A stretch of 64,000 bases of DNA, from positions 3,024,176-3,088,175 of the forward strand of contig NC_043742.1 in the NCBI RefSeq assembly GCF_004337985.1, in the 5' to 3' direction. Within the stretch, counting starts at the first letter, position 1, and every line of letters starts with the position of its first letter. Below, in pieces: positions 43,270 to 55,967 of the stretch. Origin of the DNA: Pyricularia pennisetigena (Eukaryota; Ascomycota; Sordariomycetes; Magnaporthales; Pyriculariaceae). The notes beneath the pieces were generated by a model. That model was not told where the DNA came from, ran no database searches, and saw nothing but the letters and a program-made list of their open reading frames with translations. The position numbers and the translations under genes are program-made.

Positions 43270-43762
43270 GAGGACTGAAAAGGACCATGACTCCCTCGCG
43301 GCATACTATCAGATATCCGGGTTGGGGTGGGTGAGCACAGGCTCAGCCGTGAAGTCAGGGGTGGCTTGACCGAGAGGCAGGGTGTACACAGCCAAGGTAA
43401 TCTATTCGGACTATTATTGTTCCAATTTTAAACTTGGAGGCAGGCTAAGTAGATCAAGCGTCTACATCCAAGAAGCTATAGACTTCCGCGATAGTCGCTG
43501 CTGGCGGCGTATTTCGTAGCAGGGACATACCATATCACTTCAAAGATTTACACTGGCGGGGGTAATAACTGACCAGGTAAATGAAATAGCCAAGCCCCCA
43601 TGTGCCAAAGTAAATACAATCGATCAGCACAATCATTTGAGGTTTCATCAGCTCATGATACGATTAGGCTTATTTAACTATATTATGGAAAAAAAAATTC
43701 AAGCATATAAATCCCAAGAATCCAAAACTTGGCTCTTCATGAACCAGCCTCATGACCTGAGG
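43270..43762. other. Convergent intergenic region
   Basis: Contains the 3' ends of the guanine deaminase (+) and phospholipase D (-). No gene seen. Confidence 0.4.
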
Positions 43763-46590
43763 TTACGTGTAGATACTCTCAGTCCACTGGTTGACCTGCA
43801 ACCCCGTCTCTGCCATCTCCGCCTCGCTAAGGAACTCAAGTGGCATCCACACCAAGTGTCCCTTGATCTTGTCGAGCTTCTCCCTAACATCCTCGGGTGG
43901 GATGAAACGATCAAAAATGTGGCCGGGCTTGATACCCTTTGCTGGTCGGAAATGATCGTAGTCGTCAAAGGTTTTGACTGCAAAAAGAGTAGTCCGAATG
44001 TTAGCTTCCATAACGCATAACGGGCAGTATGTATTGTGCCAAAACAAAGGAATAAAGCTTACCATGGTCATCAGGATCTGCGTGGAACAAGTGTCTAAAG
44101 ATGTCCGTGTTTTGTGTTGCCTGACCAGTCCAGGTCTCCCACAGCTTATCGTCCAACGGGTCCTCAACAAACTTCCAAGTCTCATCGCCATCGCGCACAT
44201 CATTCGGCGAGTTTTCTCCAGGCGGCTGTGCATTAGGGTCCTTGCTCGCATCATGCTCCTGCGGCGGCAGTAAGCCTAGATGTTCCCTCCATAGGTACCT
44301 CCGAAGCGTGGTGGCATGGTAACCAGCCTCGAACGGCTGGCCATTCATGGTGGATGGGATCTTGTGCGTGTCCTCCATAACAATCGACAGCTCGCTATCG
44401 TGGTTACCTTGCTGACTGCGGTCGTTGAGGTTGCTGCTCCCGCATATCACGATTCTGTCATCAGCGATGAGCAGCTTGGCGTGGATGTAAAGCTCCTCCT
44501 GGATCCAGTTCTCCACCTCATCCTTGGGCTCACCCTCCCACAGCTCCGAGGACAGCGGGCCTGTGCCAGCCATGGCATGGTGAGCTACAGAGTGGGCAGA
44601 CTTGATCTCTTGCTCCTTGTTGCGCTGCACCTCCTCGAACTTGCGTTTCGCTTCAAGCGCGGCCTCGCCCCCTGCTGTTAGATGATCCTGTGCCTCGCCT
44701 TGACCCAACTGTTCCGCCTCAGGTCCCATGTGAGTGTCTCGGCCGTCCCGAGCTGCCGCAGTACCATTCACGGCGGTACCATGCACGGCCGAACCCATGA
44801 TCTCCTCTGCCTCTGCTCGCTGGACGTCCTGGTACCTAACGCCGGACTCTTCTTCTAGCTGTTTGATGCCCGATGTTTTGTTAAGACGGTCGTAGGACCT
44901 CAAGTTGAAGAAGAAGATGTACTTTGTCGGATCGACACCCTCCTTCTTGATGACTTCGAATATCGAGTGCTCGCCTCGACAGATTGATTTGTACTGATAG
45001 TCCATGATGGCTCGCGTGCCAGTAGCGGCATCTTCTCTCAGATCACCTGCAAAACCCGGTACTGCTGGGATTAGGACAATGATGCGGAACTTGCGGCCCT
45101 CCATTGCAGCCCTGAGAACCGCATTGACCATTGCACGGCCGATGGTGTTGTGGATAGGTGACTGCTGATCACCGGTCGCAGTGATGAAGAACTGGTTTTC
45201 GATGTAGACGTAGTGCTGCGCCTCCTCTATGACTTTGACGTAGGCGTTCTGTATGGATTTCTCGTTCAGGATGCCGCTTGACCAGTCATCGCTGGATCGT
45301 ACCACCTGGGCGTGAATAGTACCGCGGTTGTTGAGGTTCTTCTCCTCTACGGGCCTTAGCGGGTGCAGAACGTATTCGCCAACAGGATGCTTCGGCCTCT
45401 GCACTCCTACCAGGTCCTCGTCGTCTCCCTGTCTGCCTCGAAGCTCAAGCCAATCATAGCGCTCATCTCGCTTGTACTTTTCACGCTTGACAAAGTTCCA
45501 GCGTAGCACAAAATGTTCGGCAATGTCGTACACGCAGGGCCCGATGAGACCCATGGCGACATCGTGCCATGGCATGCGCCCGTACTCGACCTTGCTGAGT
45601 TCGTTCTGTTTCCAGTCTTCTACGTTCTTAAAGTCCATGATGCGGTTGTTGTTGAAGTCCTGTCCGGGCCAAACTTCGTTTGCAACACCCTCGGGATGGG
45701 CATCGGCCAGGGGGTGCTGGTGGTTATCCCAGCGACCGAAGCAAAGATCCAGCCCGCCGATGAAAGCCATGGCGTAATCGATGACGATGAACTTCTCGTG
45801 GTGTGCCCAGTAGAAAGTCATATCGGCAGCATTCTCAAAGACGTTGTGGTCTGGGTGGCGGCCGACTTGGATGTTGCCATAGCCTGGGCTGCCCTCAGGG
45901 CAGAGAGACAGCAGTGCATGCTTCGTGTGTGCCGAGTTGCATGTCAGTGCGGCCTCGACCTCTCGATAGACTTGGACGTATATCTTGACGCCCTGCTCAG
46001 CCTTGCGTTTGATCACCCTGTCAAGGCGCCACTCCTGGTTGTAGTAGGGCGGCCGGCGCAAGAAGAGCTCAGGCGACAGCCACCAATCGGCAATGTAAAT
46101 GGTCTCCTTGGCATTCTCGAGAGCCTCGGAAACGGCCCAAAAGTAGTCCCTGCCATCGACATACCACTTGATGAGGTTTCCGTCTCGCTCGGGGAAGAAG
46201 GAGGAAAATCGGTGGGATTCGCAAATCTTGGTTCGCTTCTCGTCGCAGGCCTTTTCGTGCTCCTCGTCGTGCCGGTGTGCCGGGTTGAACTACAAGTCAT
46301 TTATTCGTTTAGTATCCACCGCCCCCAAGACCACCCAAGCGGATATTCCAAGGAAGAGGCGCTACTTACAATATTGGCAAATTTGCCAATCTGGTGTCTA
46401 AATTGAGCCCCAGAGTCAAGTCAGCACATATTAATCCCATTAAACGACGTGGTCGAGCGCCGAGATTGCCGAGCCAGTTTCCATACTTTTTATGCGTTAG
46501 GTGGATCTTTGCGTCATGTAGTTTGGTCCCTTCCAGCTTGTCCTTCAGCTCGTGGACCTCCTGCTTTAACTTGTGCAATAGACCAGACAT
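43763..46590 (-). CDS. Phospholipase D with two HKD motifs, 4 exons, 857 aa
   Basis: Hydrolyses phosphatidylcholine-type lipids to phosphatidic acid. Exons on the minus strand are 46590-46487, 46397-46370 (28 bp), 46289-44063 and 43977-43763, totalling 858 codons. The N-terminus (MSGLLHKLKQEVHELKDKL) resembles that of fungal cytosolic PLDs. The two catalytic HxKxxxxD motifs are HHEKFIVIDYAMAF (His208, Lys210, Asp215) and IHAKLLIADDRIV (His647, Lys649, Asp654). IENQFF lies near residue 408. The small second exon restores HQIGKFANIFNPAHRHDEEH across the junction. An Ala/Glu-rich insert of about 100 residues lies before the second motif. PX/PH domains are absent, as in the short class of fungal PLDs. 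Confidence 0.9.
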
Positions 46591-48131
46591 TTTATATGGC
46601 TTGCTGCGAGAGCGATCCTCGCGGTTGGAGCCGTGGGGAGAAGGGAACAAGCATGAGACGTAGCAAACGAGCAAGTTGACGGCTTTCTAGGCCAGCCTGC
46701 AAGCAGTGGCATGCAAATATAAGAAAAGTCCGACGGCGTTTCGCAGACACATTGTTGGCAGGACAGGGACAAGATTTAGGCACACAGAGGAGCTGGAAAC
46801 CGCGGGTAGCGGCAGAAAACAGGTTCGCAGCAATCTTTCTGATTTGGAGAAAAAAAAGAACCTGGTGGGGTGAACCTATGACGGCGATGACATGACAAGA
46901 CTATTCGCCAATTGTCGGAAGGAAACAAGGAGGGGTTAACCATGCACGTTTGGACCTTGGCGGCTTCCGTTTGGTTGTGGAGCTGGTTTTTCTTGCGCAT
47001 CCGTGATTGAATCGCGCCATGCAAGGCAGCTAGTCTCGGGTAATCGGCACAAATCTTAGCTTTGCGTGCGGTACATGGCACGTGAACCTGCTGATCGCGT
47101 GCCTACCTCTGGTAAAATAAGGTCTCAGCTGGTATTTTAAACGGCTGAGATGTGCAAACGTTGATTGATTGCTTTTGTTTCGCAGACTTGGTGATCGCTA
47201 TGGCTAATTTGGCCTTGTTCAGCAACACTTGCTGGTATAGTACGCCCTAGAACGACAAGGACAGGACAGGGGTGTCGGCTGCTCTGAATTAAGCGGTAAG
47301 CTGTCATTGTACAGATATGACATCATCAAAAAAATATCTGGAAGCTGAGACGAATTCATCCCAAGTTACCCCGTGGAGCAGGCATGCACCTGACAAAGTG
47401 CTTTAGAGCAATTTTCAGTAGCAAAATGTTCAGACTAAAGTTCATAAAACAAAAACTACGGTTGTCAAGCCTCGGCTGTAGTCCAATAAAAATAACATCA
47501 GAACAACTATATACGTAGCAGGTAGGTACCTATCGTACATATCAGATATCACATGTACCTACGTAAGCCTACCTACTATGTACGATTTAGTTAGTGCGGC
47601 TGCCATGCGGGAAAAGCGGGGCAACTCGAGGGAATCGCGGGTGTCAAACTGGCATGCATCCCCAAAACCTAGTAGCCAATGGTCGCGCGAGCAAAATCCG
47701 CCCTCCATAATCACGTACTGCCGACTAGTAGAAGCTCACTCGTGCCATCTTCAAACAGACTTTGCAGGCAATGGCATCATTGCGAGGCTAGTGCGTCTAA
47801 CCATCACATGCACAATGGATCGAGGTCTAGTCCCGTCATGAATGCTCGTAGCACCACCTCAAAACATTGCCCAATGAGTGACGCCAAAGACTGATGTCGC
47901 TTTGGTGAGATGCATAATTTGGCATGCTGAATTTCAGAGAAAGGCGTCGCGTCAAGATAGAGAATACGCAGTGCTGAATTAGCTCGTCATCAAGTCTACC
48001 TAATTGCCTGCAAAACCCCCCGAACAAGATACCAAAACTCCAAAACCCATCCCTAATGTGCCATCAATGGCCAGAAATTAAAGCTACCGCCCAGCGATAA
48101 ACAACCACACCTTGAAAAAAAAAAATCGCCT
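46591..48131. other. Intergenic region of 1.5 kb
   Basis: Promoter side of the phospholipase D gene and 3' side of the secreted-protein gene. At 47515-47580 a cluster of TACCTAC/GTAGGTA motifs in both orientations forms short inverted repeats. No coding region is supported. Confidence 0.4.
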
Positions 48132-48869
48132 CTAGTTGGCGCACAGCAGGGTGATACCCTCGGCGAACAGGCCGCCAGCGACGGGGATGGTGTACGAAGC
48201 CAGCTTGCTAGCAATCTTGCCCACGATGCCGCAGCCTCCGGCCTGAGCGTTTTGCGTCGAGGCAAACTCAAAGATGAGGTCGTCGGGCTGGAGGGCGTCG
48301 TCGATGTAGGCGGTGACGCGCATCATGGACGGCACGCGGTGGGCCCACTCGTGCTTCATGCACTGCGTGGTGCCGGGGCTGGCCACGGCGCTGCGGCAGG
48401 GCTCCTCGCACTTCTGGCCCGAGGTGGTCAGCGGGCCGCACGCCGCCTCCGGCACGTACTTGACGCCCTCCTGCCAGGTGCCGCCCATGCACTCGCTGTA
48501 GACCTCATAGCCCGTGTCATCCGAGACCTGCTTGAGCGCCTCGAAGATGCCGGCCACGAGGCCCTCGCGCATCTCGTTGTTCTTGAGACCGGGCGTGCGG
48601 CCCCAGGCGCCTGTCATCTTGACCTGCACAGACACGTCCGCCCCGTTGTCGACGGCCGACTTGCACGTTTGCGTGTAGGCCTGGTGCGTGCGATCCGTCA
48701 GGATCGAGCGCTCGTTGCCCGCCTCGGCGTAGATGGCGTTGCGGGTCACCTCCATGAGGTCCAGGGTGCCGACGTCGACCATCCTGTCGCTGTAGCGGAC
48801 CTCGAGCTGGACCGCGGCTGTGGCAGCAGCCACAAGGCCGGCCAAGACTGCACTGGTGGAGGTCTTCAT
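48132..48869 (-). CDS. Secreted protein of unknown function, 245 aa
   Basis: Single exon. I chose the Met that begins a clean signal peptide (MKTSTSAVLAGLVAAATAA, cleavage near residue 19). The upstream in-frame Met adds a Thr-rich stretch encoded by a CAC/ACC repeat and would spoil it. The mature protein has several cysteines in YSECMGGTW, AACGPLTTSGQKCEEPC, TTQCMKH and GGCGIVGK contexts. It ends with a hydrophobic segment (ASYTIPVAGGLFAEGITLL) that might be a buried helix or a lipid-linkage signal. No known domain recognised. Its promoter-side CA/AC repeat overlaps the 5' leader. It may be a wall-associated or host-interaction protein. That is inference. Confidence 0.7.
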   Translation of the reverse strand: MKTSTSAVLAGLVAAATAAVQLEVRYSDRMVDVGTLDLMEVTRNAIYAEAGNERSILTDRTHQAYTQTCKSAVDNGADVSVQVKMTGAWGRTPGLKNNEMREGLVAGIFEALKQVSDDTGYEVYSECMGGTWQEGVKYVPEAACGPLTTSGQKCEEPCRSAVASPGTTQCMKHEWAHRVPSMMRVTAYIDDALQPDDLIFEFASTQNAQAGGCGIVGKIASKLASYTIPVAGGLFAEGITLLCAN

Positions 48870-51273
48870 GGTGGTGGTGGTGATGGTGGTGGTAATGGGA
48901 CCCAAGGTTCGTAATATTTCAGGTTAAATGTGGCGAGGGGTGGTTTTCTTGCCAAATGGGTTGATACAATAGTCAAGAAATCAAATAAAGGTATAGCAAC
49001 TTGGCCAAAAGAAAGTAAGAACCTTGGGTTGATAGGGACTGGATGCAGTGAAGCTTGCCGCTGAGGAGAAGGGGGATCTTCCTTTCAACTATGTTAGCTG
49101 CGGAATGCCTCTATATACACGGCAGATAATGGCTCTGGCTGGCTAATCCAAGGATCTCATCGGGTAGAATCGCCAAGTATCCAGAGATCCATTCCCGTTG
49201 CCCCCTAGCGTTTGTTTTGCCAAAATAGTAACCTCCCAAGATCTGGTGGTTTCTCCTGCAAATATGACATTATCCACCACGGAACCCGATTTCACCATAT
49301 TCTGCGCGGAGCGTGCTCTCGCGATCGGGGCCGTACCATGTCTCCAGGAGTGCAGTTGCTGTGGTTTAAACGCGTGGCAGTTTGGCTTGGCGCGATATTG
49401 AGCGGGATGTTGACTCGTGGTTATTCATGCGTGTCGATTTCTCGGGTAAATCGGCGTTCGTCTCCAACTGGGCCGTGCATCGCGGATGATCTTGAGACGG
49501 CATTAGAGGGGAGCCCCTGAAAGCAGACGAGAGAATGGTATTTTCAAAATATCTCCATATCCATAGTTGCCGGCTGATGGCTTTCGCGGCTATTGCCAAG
49601 AGGATCGCCGCACCTTTTACCTGCCTAGGTATAGATATGACATTTTAAACTATTAATCTCCCAAGCGCGTGCTCCTTTTGATCCACGAGGCTAACCCGTA
49701 CAACATTCAAAAGTAATCTCATAATCTACCGGCCCAAGTTCCTCCCATATGTCTAGGTGCCTGCATACCTAACTACCTTGTACAGATGCTTACCTACCTG
49801 ATTGCTCTTCCAGTGGCTACCTCTGTGGCTAGATCTTGGTGAATTTGAGGCCATGGGATAAGAGCTGTACAGTAGACACCCCTTTCGAGAGAAAAAAAAA
49901 AAAAAAAAAAAAAAAGCTGCTTGGATACAAAAACCACGGTTGAATGCCCGATAACCCTGCCACGAGCATCCTGCAGTGAGCCTGATTGGCGGGTTAGCCT
50001 CCGTCCACTAAAGCTCCAGGCCTGATTTCAGGTCGGCGGGTACGGGAAGGATTGCGGTGCATCCATACCCATCCATGTCAAGGGTCTCTTCCTCGTCTGA
50101 AGGTTCAAGGGTATTTTGTGGGGCTGCAGATCCGAGCTTTTTCTTTCTCTCTCAGGGATGTCATGAAGCAGTATCCCAGCTTGTAATTTAGATGACAGCA
50201 GCCCTACAGCTTTAATGTGCCCTACAGTCCATGAAGCCTGACACATAATTTTTTAGGTTCTGCCTTTATTTGAGTCAGTGGTAAATCCTTTTTTGAACGA
50301 CAATTAGTGCATGAAGTGTTTAATTAGATAATTTGAAAGACGCGGCCGATGTAACTGTTGAGGCGTAGACGCAATTTGTTTGTTGCGAAAGAAACCCAAT
50401 CAGCCTCATTAGTTCGAAAACAACTTCAACGGTTTACGTGAAACCCCCAGAAAAGTGGCAGTCTGCACCGTTGTGCCGGCATGAGATACAAAACCCGCCG
50501 TTGGGATAATCGGGGTTGAGGGGGGCCAAGAGTCGGCTTGCAACACTACCGAAAGCTGCCATGTACTTGGCCGTACACGCGAGAACAGTTTTAGCCCTCG
50601 CGTGGAGTCGTTGTATGGTTGACTCCTGAGTAACAAAAAAAAAAAAAAAAAAAGAAGAACACAATCGTAAGCTAGTTCTTCTGAATCCCCAATAGCGAGC
50701 AGGGAACATCTACAAATGATGTCTGCACGTGATGGGTGAATCCGGTCTGTCACTTTGTATGAATGCAAGAGAGCGCATCACTGAACCATCACACGATCAG
50801 CGAAGCCGATAACCAGTCAGGGAGGCCAAGTGAAAAAAAAAAAAAAATGCAATATGAGCACGGAAGCAGTGCAAATACAGAGAATGGCTGATGCGAAACG
50901 AAGCAGAATCAGGAGAATCGTATTTCTCAATCACCACTGGGCAAGTGTGCTATGCTCAGAGTACTGCAGACGCGCTTCCCCCCAAAATCCAGCATCTCCG
51001 CCCCGGTGAGCAGACCCTCCTATCGGCTATCCGCTGCCCCCACCACACCAGTTTGTTCCAAAACTCGCTAAGTCGCTACCGCCAGTGGTGGCTTAAGACA
51101 TAAATCCCACCCTAAGGTTCCAGAAATAGATTCTATTAGTTTATCCACCGATGAATGATGCGATTCTTGGACCTGTTATGCAAAGAATACATCCCATAAA
51201 CCCGGGTCCAGCTCAGACCAAACATTAACTCGTGCCTCTTTGTGCGCAACCTAGAACGGGAATTTCACGCGCA
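48870..51273. other. Intergenic region of 2.4 kb with poly-A tracts
   Basis: No supported gene. A-tracts lie at about 49892-49915, 50636-50653 and 50833-50846. A second cluster of ACCTACCT-type motifs is at 49740-49805, resembling the one at 47515-47580. The first 300 bp beyond 48869 should hold the secreted-protein promoter. Confidence 0.35.
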
Positions 51274-53155
51274 TCATGTCGATTGACCAAAAGCAGCCAT
51301 CTCAAGCTGTGCCCTATAGGCATCAGTCCCAATAAGTGCACTGTCTTCCCATTTATCCATCCAAATCTGTACACTTTCGGCGGTGTCATGCATTCTAAGA
51401 CTCCTTAAAATCTCCACCGCACGGCTGCCATGAACAGCTGCGTCTGAAGTCCTTTTCAGATCTCTCGCAGACCCGGCAAGAGTAAATTGAATAAATGCTT
51501 GCGAGACTGATGGCCCTGGGGCGGTTGAGATGCCATGGCGCTCGAGGTTGGCAAGCAAGGTTTGGAGCAGTCGGTAAATGGTAGAGGCAGATCGCGCATG
51601 AGCCATCTCCCAGCGGACAAGCAGAGAGCAACGTTCCAAAGGAATACCCGCTGCAATGCTACCAAGGACAGCTTCTGGTAATGCGGACGTCGTGGGTGCA
51701 ACTTGATACTGCTCGAGGCTCAGTATGTCATGCAGCAGCCGTTCAATGCCGTGAAAATATTCCTCTGCTACGTCCTCGGGACTCAAGACACGCAAGTAGC
51801 GGATATACCAATACAGCATCGCTGGCGAGCTGGGACCAAGAATACGATCCCATGTGACCAAATGACACTGGAAAGCTCTGGCTGCAGTTTGTCTGAGAGC
51901 AAGCATGGAGTCCGTATCTTTCCCCCTGGATATCTCTGCAAGCTTGGTGAGGACATGATGTATAGGGTGTGTCTCTGGAATCACCAGCACAGCGGACATG
52001 TCAGCAGCGTGCTGGAGGATCAGTGCGACTACTTCTGGTGCGACATCAGCCAAGAAGAGCACCGCTTCAAACAGAGAAAGGAGGGCTTCCAACGGTGCTT
52101 GCTGAATGAGGTCCTTTATTTGATCACATGCATGCTGCATGTATTCCCCCGCCTGGTTAGGGTCATTTTCTCTCATGAACAGTTGAATCATCATAATAGA
52201 ATCCGCGAATGCGATTCCGAGACGGGTCGGCTGGGCGACCTTGGTGTAGTCGTCCCTGTCCGCTATTTCTGAGGCGCATGCTCGAGTATCCCACATCACT
52301 TCCTCAGCAACCTGGAAAATCGGCGAAGAGGACGGTGGTTGTTGGATCGGAGAAAGAGACAATCCTAGGGACATTGCTGGCGCCGGTAATGGTGGTTCCC
52401 TATAGTATGGCAGTGGTGATGGTGTGCGAATCGTGATGGACAGGTCGCCTTCTTGCGAAGGTGTCCTAGGGTTCTCCATGATGCTGCTACCTGCTTCGAA
52501 ATTGTCTTCGATAAAGTCATCAACCGAAACCTTCCTACGTTGCAGGTACTTCTGGATGCGCTCGAAGTCGACTGGACGACCATTGATCTCAATGTGACTG
52601 TCTTTACCCTCGGCCTCCCTCCTCTTCTTCTCCAACAGAACTCGCTGCACATCTGATTCGCGATTGTATTTGATCAAGCCCCATTGACTCAGTCGGTGCT
52701 TGTACATCCGTGAGCTAAACTCATGTCAGCCTGTGAGAGTCATTGACATGGCTATAGACTGATGATTCTCCCTCCTTTCCCGACGACTGTATAGGTTTGG
52801 GATGCATTCACCCGAGATGCGTTCACTCAGCAGGCCAGGATACTGGCCGGAATAGAACCATGAAAATAGGAAGCATGGAAGAGTGACGGGAGGTGAGTGC
52901 TATCTGGGAAAAGTGGACCTACTTGGCGACGAAATCATGCTCCCGCTTCATAATCTCAACAATGTCGTTGAGTTTTCTGCCCTCGTCAATATACAGGCGT
53001 TTGATGGTGGACCGATGTTGCTCCCAGTTTTGTCTGCGAAGCTCCCTCTTCTTTGAGCGTTGGTTGGCGGATTCGTAGGATTTGCGGAGGTCCTGGTCGG
53101 ACGATGACCCCGCGCCCGGGTCGAGAAAGCCACCCTCCTGGGATGTTGAACTCAT
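51274..53155 (-). CDS. Clr5-domain protein, putative transcriptional regulator, 2 exons, 557 aa
   Basis: Exons on the minus strand are 53155-52923 and 52714-51274, with a 208-bp intron (GTAGGT donor, TTTAG acceptor). The join is in frame. The Clr5 domain spans about residues 30-95: NWEQHRSTIKRLYIDEGRKL, then IVEIMKREHDFVAN and, after the junction, SRMYKHRLSQWGLIKY. Clr5 domains occur at the N-terminus of fungal proteins that include cellulose-response regulators. The rest is Ser/Pro-rich (to about residue 220) and then helical with tetratricopeptide-like character (repeated LL.LFEAVLFLAD, ALILQHAADMS, RLLQTLLANLERH). An alternative in-frame Met at 53278 would add 41 residues. I prefer the Met just before the domain. 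Target genes cannot be inferred. Confidence 0.8.
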
Positions 53156-54543
53156 CCCGTCGGTTGGAGGGTGCAAATTAAGCTCGGGAGCAAAGTGAGA
53201 GGATTTGAGAGATTTGTCTAACAGAAAACAATCCGAAAGCTGGAATCGGCAACTAACAGGCAAAGCCATCTGAGACATGGCACATGGATAGTGGGTGATC
53301 GCCTAGGAAGCACTAGGGAATTCCATCGGTCATATAAGAACAGGTGCAGAATGAGGTTGTAGATAACCGCCCGCAGGTAGCTATATGACTGGCAGCCAGC
53401 TTGATTCTGTCTTGGGAGTGTACGCGAACCGTGACAGTGCTTTCCGCTCGGCAATGAGAATTGGACCGGGGATCAATTACGGCCCAAGAGGTCATCGAGC
53501 TTCATAGCCCACGACTCGTGAAATTTAATTGTCCACATGTAGTTGGAAGAGCCTCAATGGCGTGAGGGAGCTTCCACGAGCTTGATCTCAATATAGGAAG
53601 ACATGTCGTGGGGAGATGAATGCGGCGCAGCTTGGGGTGACCGCAATCATCCGCACTGAGCACCACATCTAGCACAACCCCGAGTCCCACCTTTAGAATT
53701 CATCGTTGCAAAATACAAGCTTGGCGGCGGGTACATTGAAAGGTAAGGCTGAGGAGCTCACGTTGACAGACGAACATGCACCCATACCATAGGTAGGCAG
53801 ATGCCCAAGGTGTATGACAAAAGTACAATTTTCGCATGCCAAGCAACGGTTGAACATTGGAACCTGAAGGGGGGCAACTCGGGTGGCCGATGCTCTGATT
53901 GGACGTTGTGGAGTGGATACATTCTCACGTGACTTTGTATTCAGGAATGATTTTGCGAATTTCCGCAGTCTGGTAATATAGGAAGGCGCGACAGACCGGG
54001 CCTCGACTGGCAGGCAATCAATCAACCTTCTAACCGAGAACGGGGCCCCAGCATTTCCAGCTGCAGGTGTTTACTTAGCCCATTCAACTGTCGTCTGTGC
54101 AAAGAAACATAGAACTAACCCTCCCTAGGGCAACTGTCCAGCTACCACTCCGCTGCGAAGTAATCCAGTACCCTGTTTCTTTTCAGTCCCGCGGAACCGT
54201 TTTGCTTCAAGCGACGGATAAATCCACTTTGGAAGAGTGCTGCGCCACACACACCAAAGCGCCAGGACCCTTTTGCGACATTTCTACGAATAGCCTCACT
54301 GGTTATTCTGCTGCCTGGCACACCACACCCCAACTGCAGCTCTGCATATTCTCGACACGAGTCCATCCAAGGTTCGAGCCGGTGCAGCACAGCGCCATTG
54401 ACACGATTCCCCACTTCGGGATCTTCGCTTTCTTCTTTCTCGATCGACGTCAGGTCGCGGGAAATCCCTTCATGAGGTAACCTAAGTTGCCTTCTAGAAC
54501 AAGTCTTTCTCAAGGCAGCAGCAATAAATGCCGTCCTCTCGAC
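53156..54543. other. Divergent intergenic region
   Basis: Lies between the Clr5-domain gene (-) and the next gene (+), so it should contain both promoters. Open frames on either strand here have no domain support and are scored as chance. Confidence 0.4.
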
Positions 54544-55967
54544 ATGACGCGTACTCTGCCCTGGAAGCGCAACGCGTCTTCCGTCTCTGCACCGAAGTCT
54601 GCTGTCACACCTCCATCCAGACATCCGCCGGCCGTCGACCCACATGTCAGCGGCAGCCCGAGGTCAGATCCGCCAAGGCCCGTGACAGGAGATGAGGAGG
54701 CGCAGCCTACGTATCCGCCGTATCGGGTTCCTTTAATCAAAAGTGAGTAAAGGCGTTCTGCAAGGCTTTCACTTTCACTTGCTTGTTTTCCCGTCAATAG
54801 GGTATCAAAGATGCATGTTGCACGCTGCTGTTTCTAACAAACGCCAGAGCGCTCCCAATCATCGTCACCCCCGCCTGCTCCACCAGAAGAAAGGTGAGCA
54901 CACAGACTCTAGCGTGGTTGAATTAAAACAAGCCACAGAACGAGGTGCCAAGATAGATCTCAGTACTTATCATTGACTGACTCTGGTTGGTGTGCAGCTT
55001 TATGATTAGTGGTCTCGACGGCGACGACATATGGCGCATGGTGGAGGATGAGTTGCTTTCTGTGGCAGGCACTTTCACTGCGCACCTTCACAAGGCCCAG
55101 TACAAAAAGCTCAAGCGTCTAGCAGAGTCTCAAAACGCCAAAACAATCAGCGCAATTTCAAGGCCAGTGGCGTGCGACACAACTGATACAGTCAAACGAC
55201 GCCAGATCCGCGAAGAGCTCGAGAGACGTCAAGGTGAGGCCATCAAGCGCTTGCGAGGTTCAAGCTCTGGTGATGGAAACAGTGCCAATGAAAGCGATGA
55301 CGATGACGGACCAAGCCCTTGGGCCGGTACCGCCCTGCAGGGTCTCATGGACAGCCCCCGAAAGAAGGCCCCTCGTTTGATGAGTGACGTTTTCAAGAAG
55401 GCCGCTGCTGCCAAGTCTCCAATGTTTCGAAACGCTCAGAAACCAAAAGCAAGCCAATCAGGGAGCCTGTACCACAATACGAAGCTGGGCTCTTTGGAAC
55501 CCCACCGCACCCAGGGTTCCTCTCCAACGGTCCGACGAGGCGCAGTCAATGATAGCGACCATACAACCCAGAGCGAGGATGATAGCGACGGTGATTTGGA
55601 TGCAGCCCCTGCGTACCTGGGCCATGAGCGCCAGCACGCACGCTCACCTGCAGATGCACAAAGCCACCAGGGCCGGCGATCCAACACATCCCACACCACT
55701 TCTCCGGGAACTAGCGGCAGCGCGAACACTCGCCGGAGCGCAACTATCAGGGAACCACTGTGCACACTTGCGTCTTCCACGCGGCGCCCGCGCGTAACGC
55801 AGGACGATTCGGACTCGTCGGATGGAATTTTTGCACGAGCCAAGAAGAGAAGGGAGCGCCTTCGCGTGCAGCAACGGAGTGAACAAACACTAGGCAATCC
55901 ATCGCAGGGTCGAGAAGCAGAGAAGAGCAAGGATACGAAACTAGACATTGTACCTTCTTTCATCTGA
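54544..55967 (+). CDS. Uncharacterised conserved fungal protein, 3 exons, 404 aa
   Basis: Exons are 54544-54742, 54848-54893 and 54998-55967. Intron 1 has a TTTCTAAC branch motif before its CCAG acceptor. The total is 405 codons. The N-terminus MTRTLPWKR and a Pro-rich segment (QSSSPPPAPPEE) lead into a conserved core at about residues 82-150: FMISGLDGDDIWRMVEDELL, then FTAHLHKAQYKKLKRLAESQN and ISRPV. The remainder is low-complexity, rich in Ser, Asp, Arg and Lys, with basic clusters (ARAKKRRERLRVQ) suggesting nuclear localisation. The core looks like a family common in filamentous ascomycetes, but I cannot assign a function. The start is the ATG in frame with the PWKR motif; the ATG at 54528 is out of frame. 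Confidence 0.7.

Noticed and set aside
45513..46406. Plus-strand frame of 297 codons opposite phospholipase D
   Set aside because: The minus strand carries the HKD phospholipase. The plus product is an antisense artefact.
53693..54645. Minus-strand frames of 110 and 167 codons between the Clr5-domain gene and its divergent neighbour
   Set aside because: No domain, no plausible splice structure, and they lie in the shared promoter region.
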